From positions 62,001 through 126,000 of the forward strand of contig SISS01000014.1 of assembly GCA_004332335.1 (NCBI GenBank): a stretch of DNA of 64,000 nt, read 5' to 3'. Numbering within the stretch: the stretch's first letter is position 1; each line of letters starts with the position of its first letter. This DNA comes from Methanoregulaceae archaeon UXB-2016 (GTDB taxonomy: Archaea > Halobacteriota > Methanomicrobia > Methanomicrobiales > Methanospirillaceae). This document shows positions 43,094-51,989 of the stretch, piece by piece. Made by a program: the position numbers and the translations under genes. The notes beneath the pieces were generated by a model that searched no databases, was not told where the DNA came from, and saw only the letters and a program-made list of their open reading frames with translations.

Positions 43094-43947
43094 GATCCGG
43101 CCTCCAGGAGGCGGAAGCCCTCGGTCGAGACCGCGAGCCGGTACACGGGCGCGAACGGCGCGAGGGCCGCGGGAGCCTCCGCCCCGGTCGCGAAGACCCC
43201 GTCGCCGAGCATGGTCATGGAAGCCGGGACATTCGCTCCATCGCAGGCGTCGAGCGCGGCGCGGACCCGGCCCGTCACGAGCCCGCTGGCCTCGGCGAAC
43301 TGCCGCGAGACCCGGACCAGCGAGGCGAGGTCTTTGGGCTCCGACGCGGGAAAGGCAGCACGGATCCGGGCCATCGCCCCTTCCGAGGCGAGGACAGCCG
43401 GGGTCGAGATCGGGCCGAACGAGACCGCGTACATCGGGTCATCGGCCGGGAGGCGGAGGATCTCGGCCCCGATCCCGGGGCCACGCCGGACCACGACGCC
43501 GCCGCCCTGGGCTGCCGCGACATCGCCCAGGCCGGTCCTGAACGCGACCTCGACCTCGTGCGCGGCCTTCGCGATCTCGTCCCGCGAGAGTTCGAGCTCG
43601 AAGAGGGCCGAGAAGGCCGCCCCGGACGCGAGGAGGGCCGCGGCCGAGAGGCCGAAGCCGGCCCCGATGGGAAGCGAGCACGTCGTCGTGACGTCGGCCG
43701 TCCCCCCGAGCCGGGCCATCAGGGACTCGACCGGGGGCGACCCCTCGGAAACGGTCGTGCTCCCTTCGGGATGCCTGCAGCAGACCCGGACGCGGGGTGC
43801 CTCGGACCGGACGGCCTCGACCGTCACGCCCTCGCTGATCACGACCCCTCCGCCGACCGACCCCGTGACGGCCCCGCCGGGCTCCGCGCACCGGCGGAAA
43901 TATCCCGAGATGTGGCCCGGAGACCAGGCTACTGCACGCTCGACCAT
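43090..43947 (-). CDS. Pantoate kinase (PoK)
   Basis: The 285-residue GHMP-superfamily kinase phosphorylates pantoate, the first archaeal CoA step. It starts WSPGHISGYFRR, and has the glycine loop LPIGAGFGLSAAALLASG and the Mg-binding region GLGDVAAAQGGGVVVRRGPG. The ATG at 43947 lies just inside the end of coaBC (overlap of 19 bases) and the stop overlaps PPS, so coaBC-PoK-PPS form one translated chain. Confidence 0.92.
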   Translation of the reverse strand: MVERAVAWSPGHISGYFRRCAEPGGAVTGSVGGGVVISEGVTVEAVRSEAPRVRVCCRHPEGSTTVSEGSPPVESLMARLGGTADVTTTCSLPIGAGFGLSAAALLASGAAFSALFELELSRDEIAKAAHEVEVAFRTGLGDVAAAQGGGVVVRRGPGIGAEILRLPADDPMYAVSFGPISTPAVLASEGAMARIRAAFPASEPKDLASLVRVSRQFAEASGLVTGRVRAALDACDGANVPASMTMLGDGVFATGAEAPAALAPFAPVYRLAVSTEGFRLLEAGS

Positions 43948-45065
43948 ACGGCCGCAGCCACCTCCTCCTTGGTCCCCTCGACCTCCAGGATGCCGTGCGG
44001 CGAGTGGAGGGCGAACGTCCCGGCGGCCGCCCCCATCGCCTCGGGCGTGTTCGCAACCACGAGGGCCGCACCCTTCTCCAGGAGGGTCCCCGCCTGTGCG
44101 TCCGCGTCGCGGGCGAGCTTGAATGCAATCGCGCAGGGCCCGAACCGCTCGATCACCTCGTCGAGGATCTTCGGCAACGGATCGAGCGCGAGGGTCGCCG
44201 GCGTGCCACTCGGGAGCTTGCCCGGGAACCGCTCGGGTGCGAAGTCCGAGACCGCGGCCGCCGAGACGTAGAGGTCGATCCCCTCGGCCTCCCCGATCGC
44301 GAGGACGGCCGCACGCATCTCGGCCGCGGAGTCGATTCGGACGTTCCGGACGCAGGGGAAGGAGTCGGCATGGACGACCGTGACGTCCGCCCCGCGCCGG
44401 AAGGCCTCGAGCGCGAGGGCCCGGCCCATCTGGCCCGACGACCGCGTGGTGAGCACGCGCACGTCGTCGACCTGCTCGCGGCAGGGGCCGCTCGTCACGA
44501 GGACCCGGCGGCCCGCGAGGGGCTTTTCGTTCACGGCCCGCTCCGCATGGAGCACGATCGTCGCGACATCGGCGATCTTGGCACGCTCCTCCTCGATCCG
44601 GGGGGGCACGACCCCGACCCCGAGGTCTTCGAGGCGCTCGAGGTTCTCCGCGACCGCGCGGTGACGGTACATGGTCTCGTGCATGGCCGGCACGACCGTC
44701 ACCGGGATACCGCTGCCGAGCGCGGTCGTGGCAAAGGTCGTGACGGTCGTGTCGTCGATCCCGTGCGCGATCTTGCCGATCGTGTTCGCCGTGCAGGGCG
44801 CGACCAGGAGCAGGTCCGCGAGGCCCTCGGCGCCGCACCAGTAGACGTGCTCGACCAGCCCCGAGAGGGCGGTGATCGTAAGTCGGCTCGTCGCGTAGGT
44901 GAGCGCGTCGGGGTGGACGATCCGGGTCGCGGCTGGCGAGAGCACGGCCTGGACCACGGCCCCGCGCCGGCGGAGCTCGTGCGCGAGCCGTACGGTCTCG
45001 ACCGCCGCGATCGAGCCGGTCACGGCGAGCACGATCGTTCTTCCCTCGAGTGTCTGATACATCAC
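43929..45065 (-). CDS. coaBC: Bifunctional phosphopantothenoylcysteine decarboxylase/phosphopantothenate-cysteine ligase
   Basis: The 378-residue protein joins CoaC (decarboxylase, FMN) and CoaB (ligase). The CoaC part shows VLAVTGSIAAVETVRLAHELRR, the flavin-binding LLLVAPCTANTIGKIAHGIDDT and the PAMHETMY element. The CoaB part shows SGPCREQVDDVRVLTTRSSGQMG, YVSAAAVSDFAPE and VVANTPEAMG. The start (MMYQ) lies in a four-base overlap with the preceding tRNA enzyme gene. Confidence 0.95.
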   Translation of the reverse strand: MMYQTLEGRTIVLAVTGSIAAVETVRLAHELRRRGAVVQAVLSPAATRIVHPDALTYATSRLTITALSGLVEHVYWCGAEGLADLLLVAPCTANTIGKIAHGIDDTTVTTFATTALGSGIPVTVVPAMHETMYRHRAVAENLERLEDLGVGVVPPRIEEERAKIADVATIVLHAERAVNEKPLAGRRVLVTSGPCREQVDDVRVLTTRSSGQMGRALALEAFRRGADVTVVHADSFPCVRNVRIDSAAEMRAAVLAIGEAEGIDLYVSAAAVSDFAPERFPGKLPSGTPATLALDPLPKILDEVIERFGPCAIAFKLARDADAQAGTLLEKGAALVVANTPEAMGAAAGTFALHSPHGILEVEGTKEEVAAAVWSSVQ

Positions 45066-45943
45066 AGGATCACCAGGTCATGGACCGTGTGGAGGCGGCC
45101 CGGGGCGTACTTCTTGACCGTGCGGACAGAGGAGACGAGCGAATGGCCGACGTCGGTCGCCCGCCGGGCGAGCTCGGGGGCGAGCTCGCCCGGCCGGCTC
45201 TCGACCGCGTGGAGGTGGAGCACGCTCCCTGATCGGACGTGGGCGAGGGCGTTCTCCAGGAACCAGGAGGCCTCGAAATGCCCGAGCACGAGCCGGTCGT
45301 ATACCCCGCTGAGGAGGTCGCGGCAGTCGCCGCAGGCCGGCTCGACCGATTCCGCAAGATGGTTCTCGTCGAGGTTCCGACAGAGGTAGCCGTAGGCCAC
45401 CGGGTTGAGCTCCATCGCGTGGACCCGGGCCCCCGCCCGGGCGAGGATGAGGGTGAAATACCCGATCCCGGCGAAGAGGTCGGCCACCCGTTCGCCGGGC
45501 CGGACGAGCCGGGCGAGCCGGGCCTTCTCCTCCCGGTTGCCCTGCGAGAACATGACCCGCGTCGGGTCGAGCCGGTAGGAGATGCCGGCCTCGATGTGCC
45601 GGACCTCGCCGGCCTCTCCCTCAAGCACCTCGACCTCGGGGATGCGTTCGACGCCTCCGTGGCCCCGGACCCAGAGCACACCGCGGGGACGACAGCGTGC
45701 GGCCGCGTCCCGGACGGCTGCGTCATCGGGGCGGGCGCCGTGAAAGAGGACGAGGTCGCCGAGGCGCTGATATCCCTGGACCGCGCGGTCCGCCCGCTCG
45801 GGCAGGTCCTCGTCCCACGCATACCCCTCGCGGACCGGGACATAGGCCGTCCGGTCCGCGACGTACGGCCGACGGGCCGGGTCGACCCACGGCGCTCCTC
45901 CGCACGCTTGGAGGGCCTCTGCCGGATACCGCCGCACCCGCAT
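45062..45943 (-). CDS. Trm5/TYW2-family tRNA-modifying enzyme
   Basis: The 293-residue enzyme binds SAM through DLFAGIGYFTLILARAG and ELNPVAYGYLCRNLDEN. The family either methylates G37 of tRNA (Trm5) or transfers the 3-amino-3-carboxypropyl group in wyosine synthesis (TYW2). The active region LVLGHFEASWFLENAL lacks the NxPP/NLP element of typical Trm5, which favours the TYW2-like role. It follows NMD3 with 4 bases between. The exact activity is inferred. Confidence 0.8.
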   Translation of the reverse strand: MRVRRYPAEALQACGGAPWVDPARRPYVADRTAYVPVREGYAWDEDLPERADRAVQGYQRLGDLVLFHGARPDDAAVRDAAARCRPRGVLWVRGHGGVERIPEVEVLEGEAGEVRHIEAGISYRLDPTRVMFSQGNREEKARLARLVRPGERVADLFAGIGYFTLILARAGARVHAMELNPVAYGYLCRNLDENHLAESVEPACGDCRDLLSGVYDRLVLGHFEASWFLENALAHVRSGSVLHLHAVESRPGELAPELARRATDVGHSLVSSVRTVKKYAPGRLHTVHDLVIL

Positions 45944-45947
45944 TCGA

Positions 45948-46988
45948 TCACCCGAGCACGACGAGCCGGTCGCGGTCCCGCAGGACCCGGACCTGGGCCC
46001 CGGCCTCGACCGTGAGCCACTCCGGGCGGGGGGCCTCGACGGTCTGGCCCGAGAGCGGGTCGAGCAGCCCGAGCATCCCGTCGTCGATGTAGGCCACGAG
46101 GGCTTCGATCGCCTCCGAGCCGTGGCCGACCAGCCGCTTCTCCTCGGTATCCCGGATCGTCCGGGTGCGCCCGGTCAGGAGCTCGACCGCGCGGACATGG
46201 TGGCCCTCGACCGAGACGACCTCGAGGTCCGTGCCCCGGACCTCGATCACGTCGCCGCGCAGGTACGGGTGGAGCCGGACGAGGTAGGTGACACGGTAGA
46301 TCGGCCGGCCGGCCTTCTGCCCCACGAGCTTCGGGTGAGTCGTGTACCGTCCCCCGAGGCGGCTGGCGATCGCCTGGGTGATCCCCATGCCGATCGTCTG
46401 CGACCCGATCACGACGTCGATCCCGTCCTTGGTCTCTTTCAGGTCCGAGATGTAGGAGAGCCGGTCCCCGTCGGCCAGGTGCGCGGCCTCGATCTCGTGG
46501 GCGATCCGGGTCGCCTCGCGGGCCTCGCGGTCCGTGAGCTTGCGGTCGGTCGCCCTGATCTGGACGACCCCCTCGTAGTACGACCCCGCGATCCGGTTGC
46601 ACCGGTCGCACTGCTCCTTATGCCAGACGAGCTCGATCGAGCACCGGTCACGGACTGGCTCGCCGAAGAGGCTCCCCGAGACCTCGACCTCGGCCGTCGA
46701 ACGGTTGCTCGAGATCTCGCGGATCGAGACCTGGAACTGCGGCAGGCTGACCTCGGGGTGGAGCCGGACCGCCGAGAGGGCCAGCGTGGGGCCGATCTCG
46801 TCCCGCTCCTGTTCCGTGTCGGCCCAGGTCTGCCCGCGTTTCTGCGCGCCGCAGCTCGGGCAGTAGGTGTGTATCGCGCGTGACTCGCACTCGAGCCACT
46901 GCGTGCCGGAGAGGCGGCACCTGCCGCAGAGCCCGTCCTCCATCGTCGGGGCCCCACAGCGGGGGCAGAATGCTTCGCGAATATCCAT
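45948..46988 (-). CDS. NMD3-family ribosome maturation protein
   Basis: The 346-residue archaeal NMD3 homologue has N-terminal zinc ribbons (CPRCG with CGRC, CPSCG, CDRC) and the NMD3 C-terminal part (NRSTAEVEVSG, VIGSQTIGMGITQAIASRLGG, VTYLVRLHPYLRGDVIEV). In eukaryotes NMD3 exports the large subunit; archaeal members bind the large subunit near the tRNA sites. It stands head-to-tail with DUF424 (1-base gap). Confidence 0.92.
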   Translation of the reverse strand: MDIREAFCPRCGAPTMEDGLCGRCRLSGTQWLECESRAIHTYCPSCGAQKRGQTWADTEQERDEIGPTLALSAVRLHPEVSLPQFQVSIREISSNRSTAEVEVSGSLFGEPVRDRCSIELVWHKEQCDRCNRIAGSYYEGVVQIRATDRKLTDREAREATRIAHEIEAAHLADGDRLSYISDLKETKDGIDVVIGSQTIGMGITQAIASRLGGRYTTHPKLVGQKAGRPIYRVTYLVRLHPYLRGDVIEVRGTDLEVVSVEGHHVRAVELLTGRTRTIRDTEEKRLVGHGSEAIEALVAYIDDGMLGLLDPLSGQTVEAPRPEWLTVEAGAQVRVLRDRDRLVVLG

Positions 46989-46989
46989 A

Positions 46990-47292
46990 TCAGAGCCTAT
47001 AGACCTGGGCGTGCGGGACCTCGTCGATCAGGAGGCATTCCGCCTCGTCGACGAGCCCCAGCTCACAGGCCAGCTGGACGGCCCGACGCCCGAAGAGATT
47101 GATGTTGCTGGCGTGCTTGAGGGCCTCGCGGACCTCGTCCTCGGTCACCAGCCGGTCTCCGTAGAACCCTTCCGAGATCGGAACGTCGACGTCGCCGTGC
47201 CGGAGGGTCCGGTTGATGAGTTCCGGATCGCAGACCGCCACCACCTCGCCCTGGCCGCGGGCTCGGTGCACCTTCAGATACATGCTGCTCAC
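46990..47292 (-). CDS. DUF424 domain protein
   Basis: The 100-residue protein matches DUF424, a small family restricted to archaea and often next to translation genes. Conserved parts are YLKVHRARGQGEVVAVCD, VPISEGFYGDRLV and HASNINLFGRRAVQLACELGLVD. Function is unknown; the neighbour NMD3 suggests a translation or ribosome role. Confidence 0.85.
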   Translation of the reverse strand: MSSMYLKVHRARGQGEVVAVCDPELINRTLRHGDVDVPISEGFYGDRLVTEDEVREALKHASNINLFGRRAVQLACELGLVDEAECLLIDEVPHAQVYRL

Positions 47293-47339
47293 CTAATTGC
47301 CGCCCGTGATTAAAAATGTGCCCGTGGGGGCGTTTTGCC

Positions 47340-48167
47340 TTAGAGGGCGATCTCTACGCCGTAGGTCCGGGAGGGGGTATCGACATGGCAGCGGGCGAGG
47401 GCCTCCTCGTCGATCGCCCCCGACTCGAGCAGGCGGAGGCTGAAGCGCGGGACCGACTTCGGTCCGATCACGGCCCCGGGGCGGTCCCGCTCGTCCATGT
47501 AGTCGCTCTCGAGCATGAAGCCGCGCCCCGACCGTGCGACCTCGGGGACTCCCTCGTGCCGGGCGATCAGGGACGGCACGAGCGGCGTCGTGGGATCGGC
47601 AAAGTGCTTGACCACGCGGGAGAGGTCCATGCCGGCCTCGCGGGCCATGCCGACCACGTCCTCGCAGGGACCGCTCTCGGCATGGAGCTGGAGGGCGCAG
47701 CCCGCCCCAGCCGCGAGCGCGAGGGCCCGTGCCAGGACGCGGTTCGAGAGCTGGGTCACCTCCTCGCCCGCATCGTAGTGGGGCCGGCCGCTCTTGAGGG
47801 CGACGGCCCGCCCCTCGCGCACGTACTCGGCCGCGAGAGCGAGCCCCTCCTCCATGACCCGTGCCGACTCGGCGGGCGGCCGCCGGTCGGCGAAGACCGT
47901 GATCTCGGCCGGGTGGACGCCGAGCACGGGGAAGACCACGGGGCCCACCTGGCGGACCTCCTCGGCGACGGCGAGAGTGGCGTCGAAGACCTGCCGGTAG
48001 TCCTCGCCGCAGGCCGGCATCAGGCCGAACGACCACGAGGGCTTGGTCACGAGGAAGAGGTGGGTGCCGCCGGCCCGGTAGAACTCCTTGGCCGCCTCGA
48101 CCCCCCGTCCGTTCAGAGGGTCGATGTGGATATGATCATCGGTGATCGGAAACCGGTGGGGCATCAT
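47340..48167 (-). CDS. TatD-family metal-dependent hydrolase
   Basis: The 275-residue amidohydrolase-like protein starts DDHIHID (the HxH metal site), and shows PVLGVHPAE, QLHAESGPCED, VVKHFADP and a C-terminal CHVDTPSRTYGVEIAL. TatD enzymes act as metal-dependent nucleases or hydrolases; the archaeal version's substrate is unknown. The start overlaps mptD by 32 bases. Confidence 0.85.
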   Translation of the reverse strand: MMPHRFPITDDHIHIDPLNGRGVEAAKEFYRAGGTHLFLVTKPSWSFGLMPACGEDYRQVFDATLAVAEEVRQVGPVVFPVLGVHPAEITVFADRRPPAESARVMEEGLALAAEYVREGRAVALKSGRPHYDAGEEVTQLSNRVLARALALAAGAGCALQLHAESGPCEDVVGMAREAGMDLSRVVKHFADPTTPLVPSLIARHEGVPEVARSGRGFMLESDYMDERDRPGAVIGPKSVPRFSLRLLESGAIDEEALARCHVDTPSRTYGVEIAL

Positions 48168-48492
48168 GGCAGGAGAGGATCGACATCATGGGGTAGTCGT
48201 CGTGGGGCGCGAGCCGGGCGCGGCAGGAGGCGCCGTTGCACCGGGTCACGAGCTCGACCTCGAACATCAGCCCGGAGAGCTCGCTGTACCCGAACTCGTT
48301 CGGACGCATGCGCCGCGTATCGAGCCGCACCGTGATCTCCTCCACGAACGGCTGGAGCCCCACGGCCTGCTCGATCGCCTCCTCGATCACCTCGGCAGTC
48401 TGGGGTGAGATCGGGGTTCCCACCCACTGGTGATAGAGCGCTCCGAGCTTGATTCCGGCCTCGAAGATCGCCTGGTCACGGTCCGCGGTCAT
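48136..48492 (-). CDS. mptD: Archaeal dihydroneopterin aldolase MptD
   Basis: The 118-residue protein matches MptD (DUF372), which cleaves dihydroneopterin to 6-hydroxymethyl-dihydropterin in tetrahydromethanopterin synthesis. Its conserved core is FEAGIKLGALYHQWVGTPIS, QAVGLQPFVEEITVRLD and SGLMFEVELVTR. This is good evidence for a methanogen. It starts the operon, with ATG at 48492, and overlaps the TatD gene. Confidence 0.9.
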   Translation of the reverse strand: MTADRDQAIFEAGIKLGALYHQWVGTPISPQTAEVIEEAIEQAVGLQPFVEEITVRLDTRRMRPNEFGYSELSGLMFEVELVTRCNGASCRARLAPHDDYPMMSILSCHDAPPVSDHR

Positions 48493-48544
48493 ACCCAGCT
48501 GTTGGGCGCGGAAAGGGCATTAAGCCAACCCGTTCCCGGGACAG

Positions 48545-50530
48545 CTACCGGCTCAAACTCCACCGGTCCGCCGGATACCAGCGCTGGAACGGGCGCGTCG
48601 AGGGGCTGATGGAGCTCCCTCCGGAGCCGAAGGGAGAGGTCGTCGTGGTCGGCACGGTGTACGTCGGGGAGCCGGTCCCGCTCCAGCTGTACCCTGTTGG
48701 ATGCCGTCCGAACGTTGATCGGCCGAAGCCCGTGTCGGATGTCACCGTCGGCACGGGGGTGATCACTGTCGGGGTGACGACCGCCCCGGGTGTCGGAGTC
48801 GGGGTGACCGGTACGGGCGTCGGGGTGGGGGTCGGAGTCCCCGTCGCGACGAGGGCGTACATGTCGACCGCATCGGCGCGGCCCCATCCGAAGACGGTGT
48901 CTCGGCCCGGGGCGCCGAGATCGGTCGCAGACCGGTAGAGGGCGTTGCGAATCTCGTCGGCAGTCAGGTCGGGCCGGCCGGACCAGACCAGGGCGCAGAG
49001 GGCGCCGATATGGGGTGAGGCGGCCGAGGTCCCGACAAAGGTCGACTTGAACCCGCCCGCGCCCGAGACCCGGACCCGGTCGACCCCGCAGATATCGGGC
49101 TTCTGCCGGACCGTGGGAGAGGGCGATACGTGGGTCACGGGCCCGTTCGACGAGAACGGTTCGATCTGATCGGAGAGCACGGCGCTGACCGCGCCCACCG
49201 AGACCACGTCCGCGACCGCCTGGTGGCCGTAGATCCCGTCGTCGGGAACGAGGTTCTCGTCGCTCACCCCTGCCGTGGACGACGGGTAGGCATAGACCTC
49301 GAGGGTCCGGCCGGCACCGGCGCCGCCGGCATCGAGGACCACGATCGCGGCCTCGAGGTCCTCGTTATGGTTGGTCCAGACGAGCGCCTCGAGCGGGTCG
49401 CCCTGCCCGTTCTGCTGGTCCGTGGATCTATCGAGGACCCTGCCGGTCCGGGCGTCGACCAGGAAGAGGTCGAAGTCGTCGGCCGCACTCCCGAAGGCCT
49501 CGTCCCACTGGAGGACGACCTGGAGGGTCGACCCGGCGGGGAGGTCCGCGTAGAGATAGGGGCGGCTCGAACCCGTGCCCGAGAAGTCGTGGAACCCCTC
49601 ACCGTCGTCCCGGAACGCCCCCTGGTAATGCTGCTGCGCGTAGTTCCCCGCCGCGGTCACGTACACGAACTCGTGGGAGTCGAGGAGGGCCGCGAGGTGG
49701 GTGGCGATCATCCCGTCCTCGAAGAAGGGCTCGCGGGGCCAGGCCACATCGTCCACGATCACCGTGCAGCCCGCGGCGACGAGGGCGTCGACGGCCCGGT
49801 TGAACTCGAGCATGCTGTCTCCGTGGTCGTGGAAGTAGAGCTCGGCCCCGGGTGCGACGTCCTGCACAATCTCGAGCATCGCGGTCCCCTCGTCTCCGCC
49901 CTGCTCGTTCGAGAGGACGTGGAGCCCCAGCGGCAGGTCGCCGGTCGCCTGGGCCTGGGCAAGACTCTCGACGCCGTCCGAGATCACGCCGATCCGGACA
50001 CCGCTTCCCGTGAGGCCGTACTGGGTCCGGAGCAGGTCGGTCCTGAGCACCGAGTCCCCCGCGGTCGTGGTCTTGCCCGCCGCGAGGACCGGGCTGTCGA
50101 CCTCACGCACCTGGCGGACCTCCGGCATCCCGGCCAGGGCCTCGAGCTCCCCGGCCGTCACCCGCGCCGTCACAAGCCCGCTCGACTCGTCGCGGTCGAC
50201 GATCCCCGAGAGCCGCGAATCGAGGACCGAGGTCGGGGTCCCGGACGTGAGGGAGACGTAGACGTAGGTCCGCGCCTCGGGCCCGGCCGTCCCCTGCAGG
50301 GCCGGCTCCCCGTGCCGGTCGAGCCAGTCGAGCAGGGTCGACGAGAGGAGTGATCGGGATCCGTTCATCGTCTCCGCGCTGGCGAGCACGGAGGCGGCGA
50401 TGGCCTGGGGGGAGGCGCCGTCGTCCAGGGAGGACGCACCGGCCGGAGTAACCAGGACTGCACCGGTTACCAGGAGTAGCAGCAGCAGCACGCTCCGGGT
50501 GCGGCTGCCCTGCAGGGGTTGGGGGGTCAT
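48545..50530 (-). CDS. Secreted S8-family (subtilisin-like) protease with Glu in the His position
   Basis: The 661-residue protein has a signal peptide and a short pro-region. The protease domain starts near residue 160: GVRIGVISDGVES (Asp185), GDEGTAMLEIV (Glu214, where subtilisins have HGT), and VGTSAASPH (Ser502). A Pro/Thr linker (TPTPTPVPV) and a Ser/Gly-rich end follow. The Asp-Glu-Ser set is seen in a recognisable S8 subgroup, so the change is not necessarily inactivating. Start at 50530 (MTPQPLQG) is preferred over 50542. The reverse-strand gene ends 52 bases before mptD. Confidence 0.9.
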   Translation of the reverse strand: MTPQPLQGSRTRSVLLLLLLVTGAVLVTPAGASSLDDGASPQAIAASVLASAETMNGSRSLLSSTLLDWLDRHGEPALQGTAGPEARTYVYVSLTSGTPTSVLDSRLSGIVDRDESSGLVTARVTAGELEALAGMPEVRQVREVDSPVLAAGKTTTAGDSVLRTDLLRTQYGLTGSGVRIGVISDGVESLAQAQATGDLPLGLHVLSNEQGGDEGTAMLEIVQDVAPGAELYFHDHGDSMLEFNRAVDALVAAGCTVIVDDVAWPREPFFEDGMIATHLAALLDSHEFVYVTAAGNYAQQHYQGAFRDDGEGFHDFSGTGSSRPYLYADLPAGSTLQVVLQWDEAFGSAADDFDLFLVDARTGRVLDRSTDQQNGQGDPLEALVWTNHNEDLEAAIVVLDAGGAGAGRTLEVYAYPSSTAGVSDENLVPDDGIYGHQAVADVVSVGAVSAVLSDQIEPFSSNGPVTHVSPSPTVRQKPDICGVDRVRVSGAGGFKSTFVGTSAASPHIGALCALVWSGRPDLTADEIRNALYRSATDLGAPGRDTVFGWGRADAVDMYALVATGTPTPTPTPVPVTPTPTPGAVVTPTVITPVPTVTSDTGFGRSTFGRHPTGYSWSGTGSPTYTVPTTTTSPFGSGGSSISPSTRPFQRWYPADRWSLSR

Positions 50531-50603
50531 GTGGTGGAACAACCTCGGGAAGGTACTACAAACTTTTCATTCGTAGGACATCAGCGTTGCGGATCGACAC
50601 ATG

Positions 50604-51899
50604 TCAGGAACGGACGCGCCCTGCGAGGACAGCGGCCGCGGCAAGCACGGCGACTGCCGGAACGAGGGGGGGCTCTCCTGCGGCCGGCGTCGTCGCCGGA
50701 AGGGTCGCGTTCGACGTGGCCCGGGGGAGCCGGACCAGGGTCCGGTTGACGAAGAGGGTCTCGCCGGCCCGGACCTCGACCGTCTCCTCCAGCGCCGTGA
50801 AGCCCGGGGCCGTGAGGGTGAGCCGATGCGGGCCTGGGACGAGATCCCGCACCGTCCGGGGGGAGACCCCGCGCAGGTCCCCGTCGACCGCGAGCACGGC
50901 CCCGGGGGGCTCGGAGGCGACGCGGACCGCACCGTTCCCTGCGGTGCCGGTGGGGGCTGCCGTCAGCTCGGGGGTCGCGGCCGGGAGCAGGGTCAGCGCG
51001 AGCGGGGTCTCGGCGCCGGCCCGGACCTCGGCCGTGACCGTCTCAGCCAGGTATCCGTCCGCCTCCACGCGGACCTCGTGCAGCCCGGGGGTCGCCTCGA
51101 GCGAGAGCGGGGTGAGCCCGCGCTCGGCCCCGTCCAGGTAGACGCGGGCCCCCGAAGGCTCCGACGAGAGGCTCAGCCGTCCCACGGGGGGGACGGGCTC
51201 GAGGGTCGTGGAGACCTCGGTCCGCCGGTTCGCCTCGACGACCGCCTGGACCTGGTAGACCTGGTACCCGTCCCTCCGGAGTTCGACCAGGTGGGTGCCG
51301 GGAACGAAGCCCCGTCCCTCGTAGGGCGTCTCGCCCTGAAGCACACGGTCGATCCGGACCTGGGCGCCGGGCGGGGACGAGAGGACCGCGAGAGTGCCCG
51401 AGGTCGGCGTCCGGGCGAGCGGGGCCTCGACTCGTGTGAGCCGGCCGTTCAGGACCGCGACCTGCTCCGCATACCGGTCGAACCCCTCGAGTTCGAGCTC
51501 GAGCTCGTGGACCCCCGTTGCCATCCGGCCGGACGCGTAGGGGGTCCGGCCGAGCAGGAGCCCGTCCAGATAGATCGAGGCGCCCTCGGGGACGCTCGAG
51601 ACGCGGAGGGTCCCCGTGCCGGAGGCGATCGCGAGCGGGGCCTCGACCGAACGGCTCTCGTCCGCCGCGAGGACCACGGTGGTCGCATACGGGTCGTACC
51701 CGTCGAGGGTGAAGGCGAGGGCGTAGGTCCCGGGGGGTCTGGGCAGGTCGAGGGGCGTGGCCCCCGCCCCGGCCCCGTCGATCGTCACGTCGGCGCCCGA
51801 GGGTACCGAGTTGATGAGGAGCCGGCTCGTACCGTCGGCCGCCGGAACCGCGGCGACGAGGAGGAGCACGAGGACGAGGAGACAGGGGGTGGAACGCAT
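50604..51899 (-). CDS. Secreted PEGA-domain repeat protein
   Basis: The 431-residue protein has a signal peptide, then five PEGA repeats of about 70 residues (starting near residues 27, 96, 167, 240 and 325). Each repeat contains the S-V/E-P-x-GA-x-V/I-x-D/L-G motif. A C-terminal hydrophobic helix (VPAVAVLAAAAVLAG) with RVRS anchors it. PEGA domains are extracellular beta-sandwich modules of unknown specific role. It lies upstream of the S8 protease on the same strand, with about 70 bases between. Confidence 0.9.
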   Translation of the reverse strand: MRSTPCLLVLVLLLVAAVPAADGTSRLLINSVPSGADVTIDGAGAGATPLDLPRPPGTYALAFTLDGYDPYATTVVLAADESRSVEAPLAIASGTGTLRVSSVPEGASIYLDGLLLGRTPYASGRMATGVHELELELEGFDRYAEQVAVLNGRLTRVEAPLARTPTSGTLAVLSSPPGAQVRIDRVLQGETPYEGRGFVPGTHLVELRRDGYQVYQVQAVVEANRRTEVSTTLEPVPPVGRLSLSSEPSGARVYLDGAERGLTPLSLEATPGLHEVRVEADGYLAETVTAEVRAGAETPLALTLLPAATPELTAAPTGTAGNGAVRVASEPPGAVLAVDGDLRGVSPRTVRDLVPGPHRLTLTAPGFTALEETVEVRAGETLFVNRTLVRLPRATSNATLPATTPAAGEPPLVPAVAVLAAAAVLAGRVRS

Positions 51900-51989
51900 G
51901 AGGAGCCCTCATCGGATGGTTTTATTAGCATGGGACGGGATGCATCGTTAGTATTTCCGATCCCGCCCATGCGGGACGGGGGGATCCAG

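Noticed and set aside
43090-44838. A 582-residue fusion reading of the pantoate kinase frame
   Set aside because: The part upstream of 43947 overlaps coaBC in another frame and has an Arg-rich shadow translation; only the kinase part is real.
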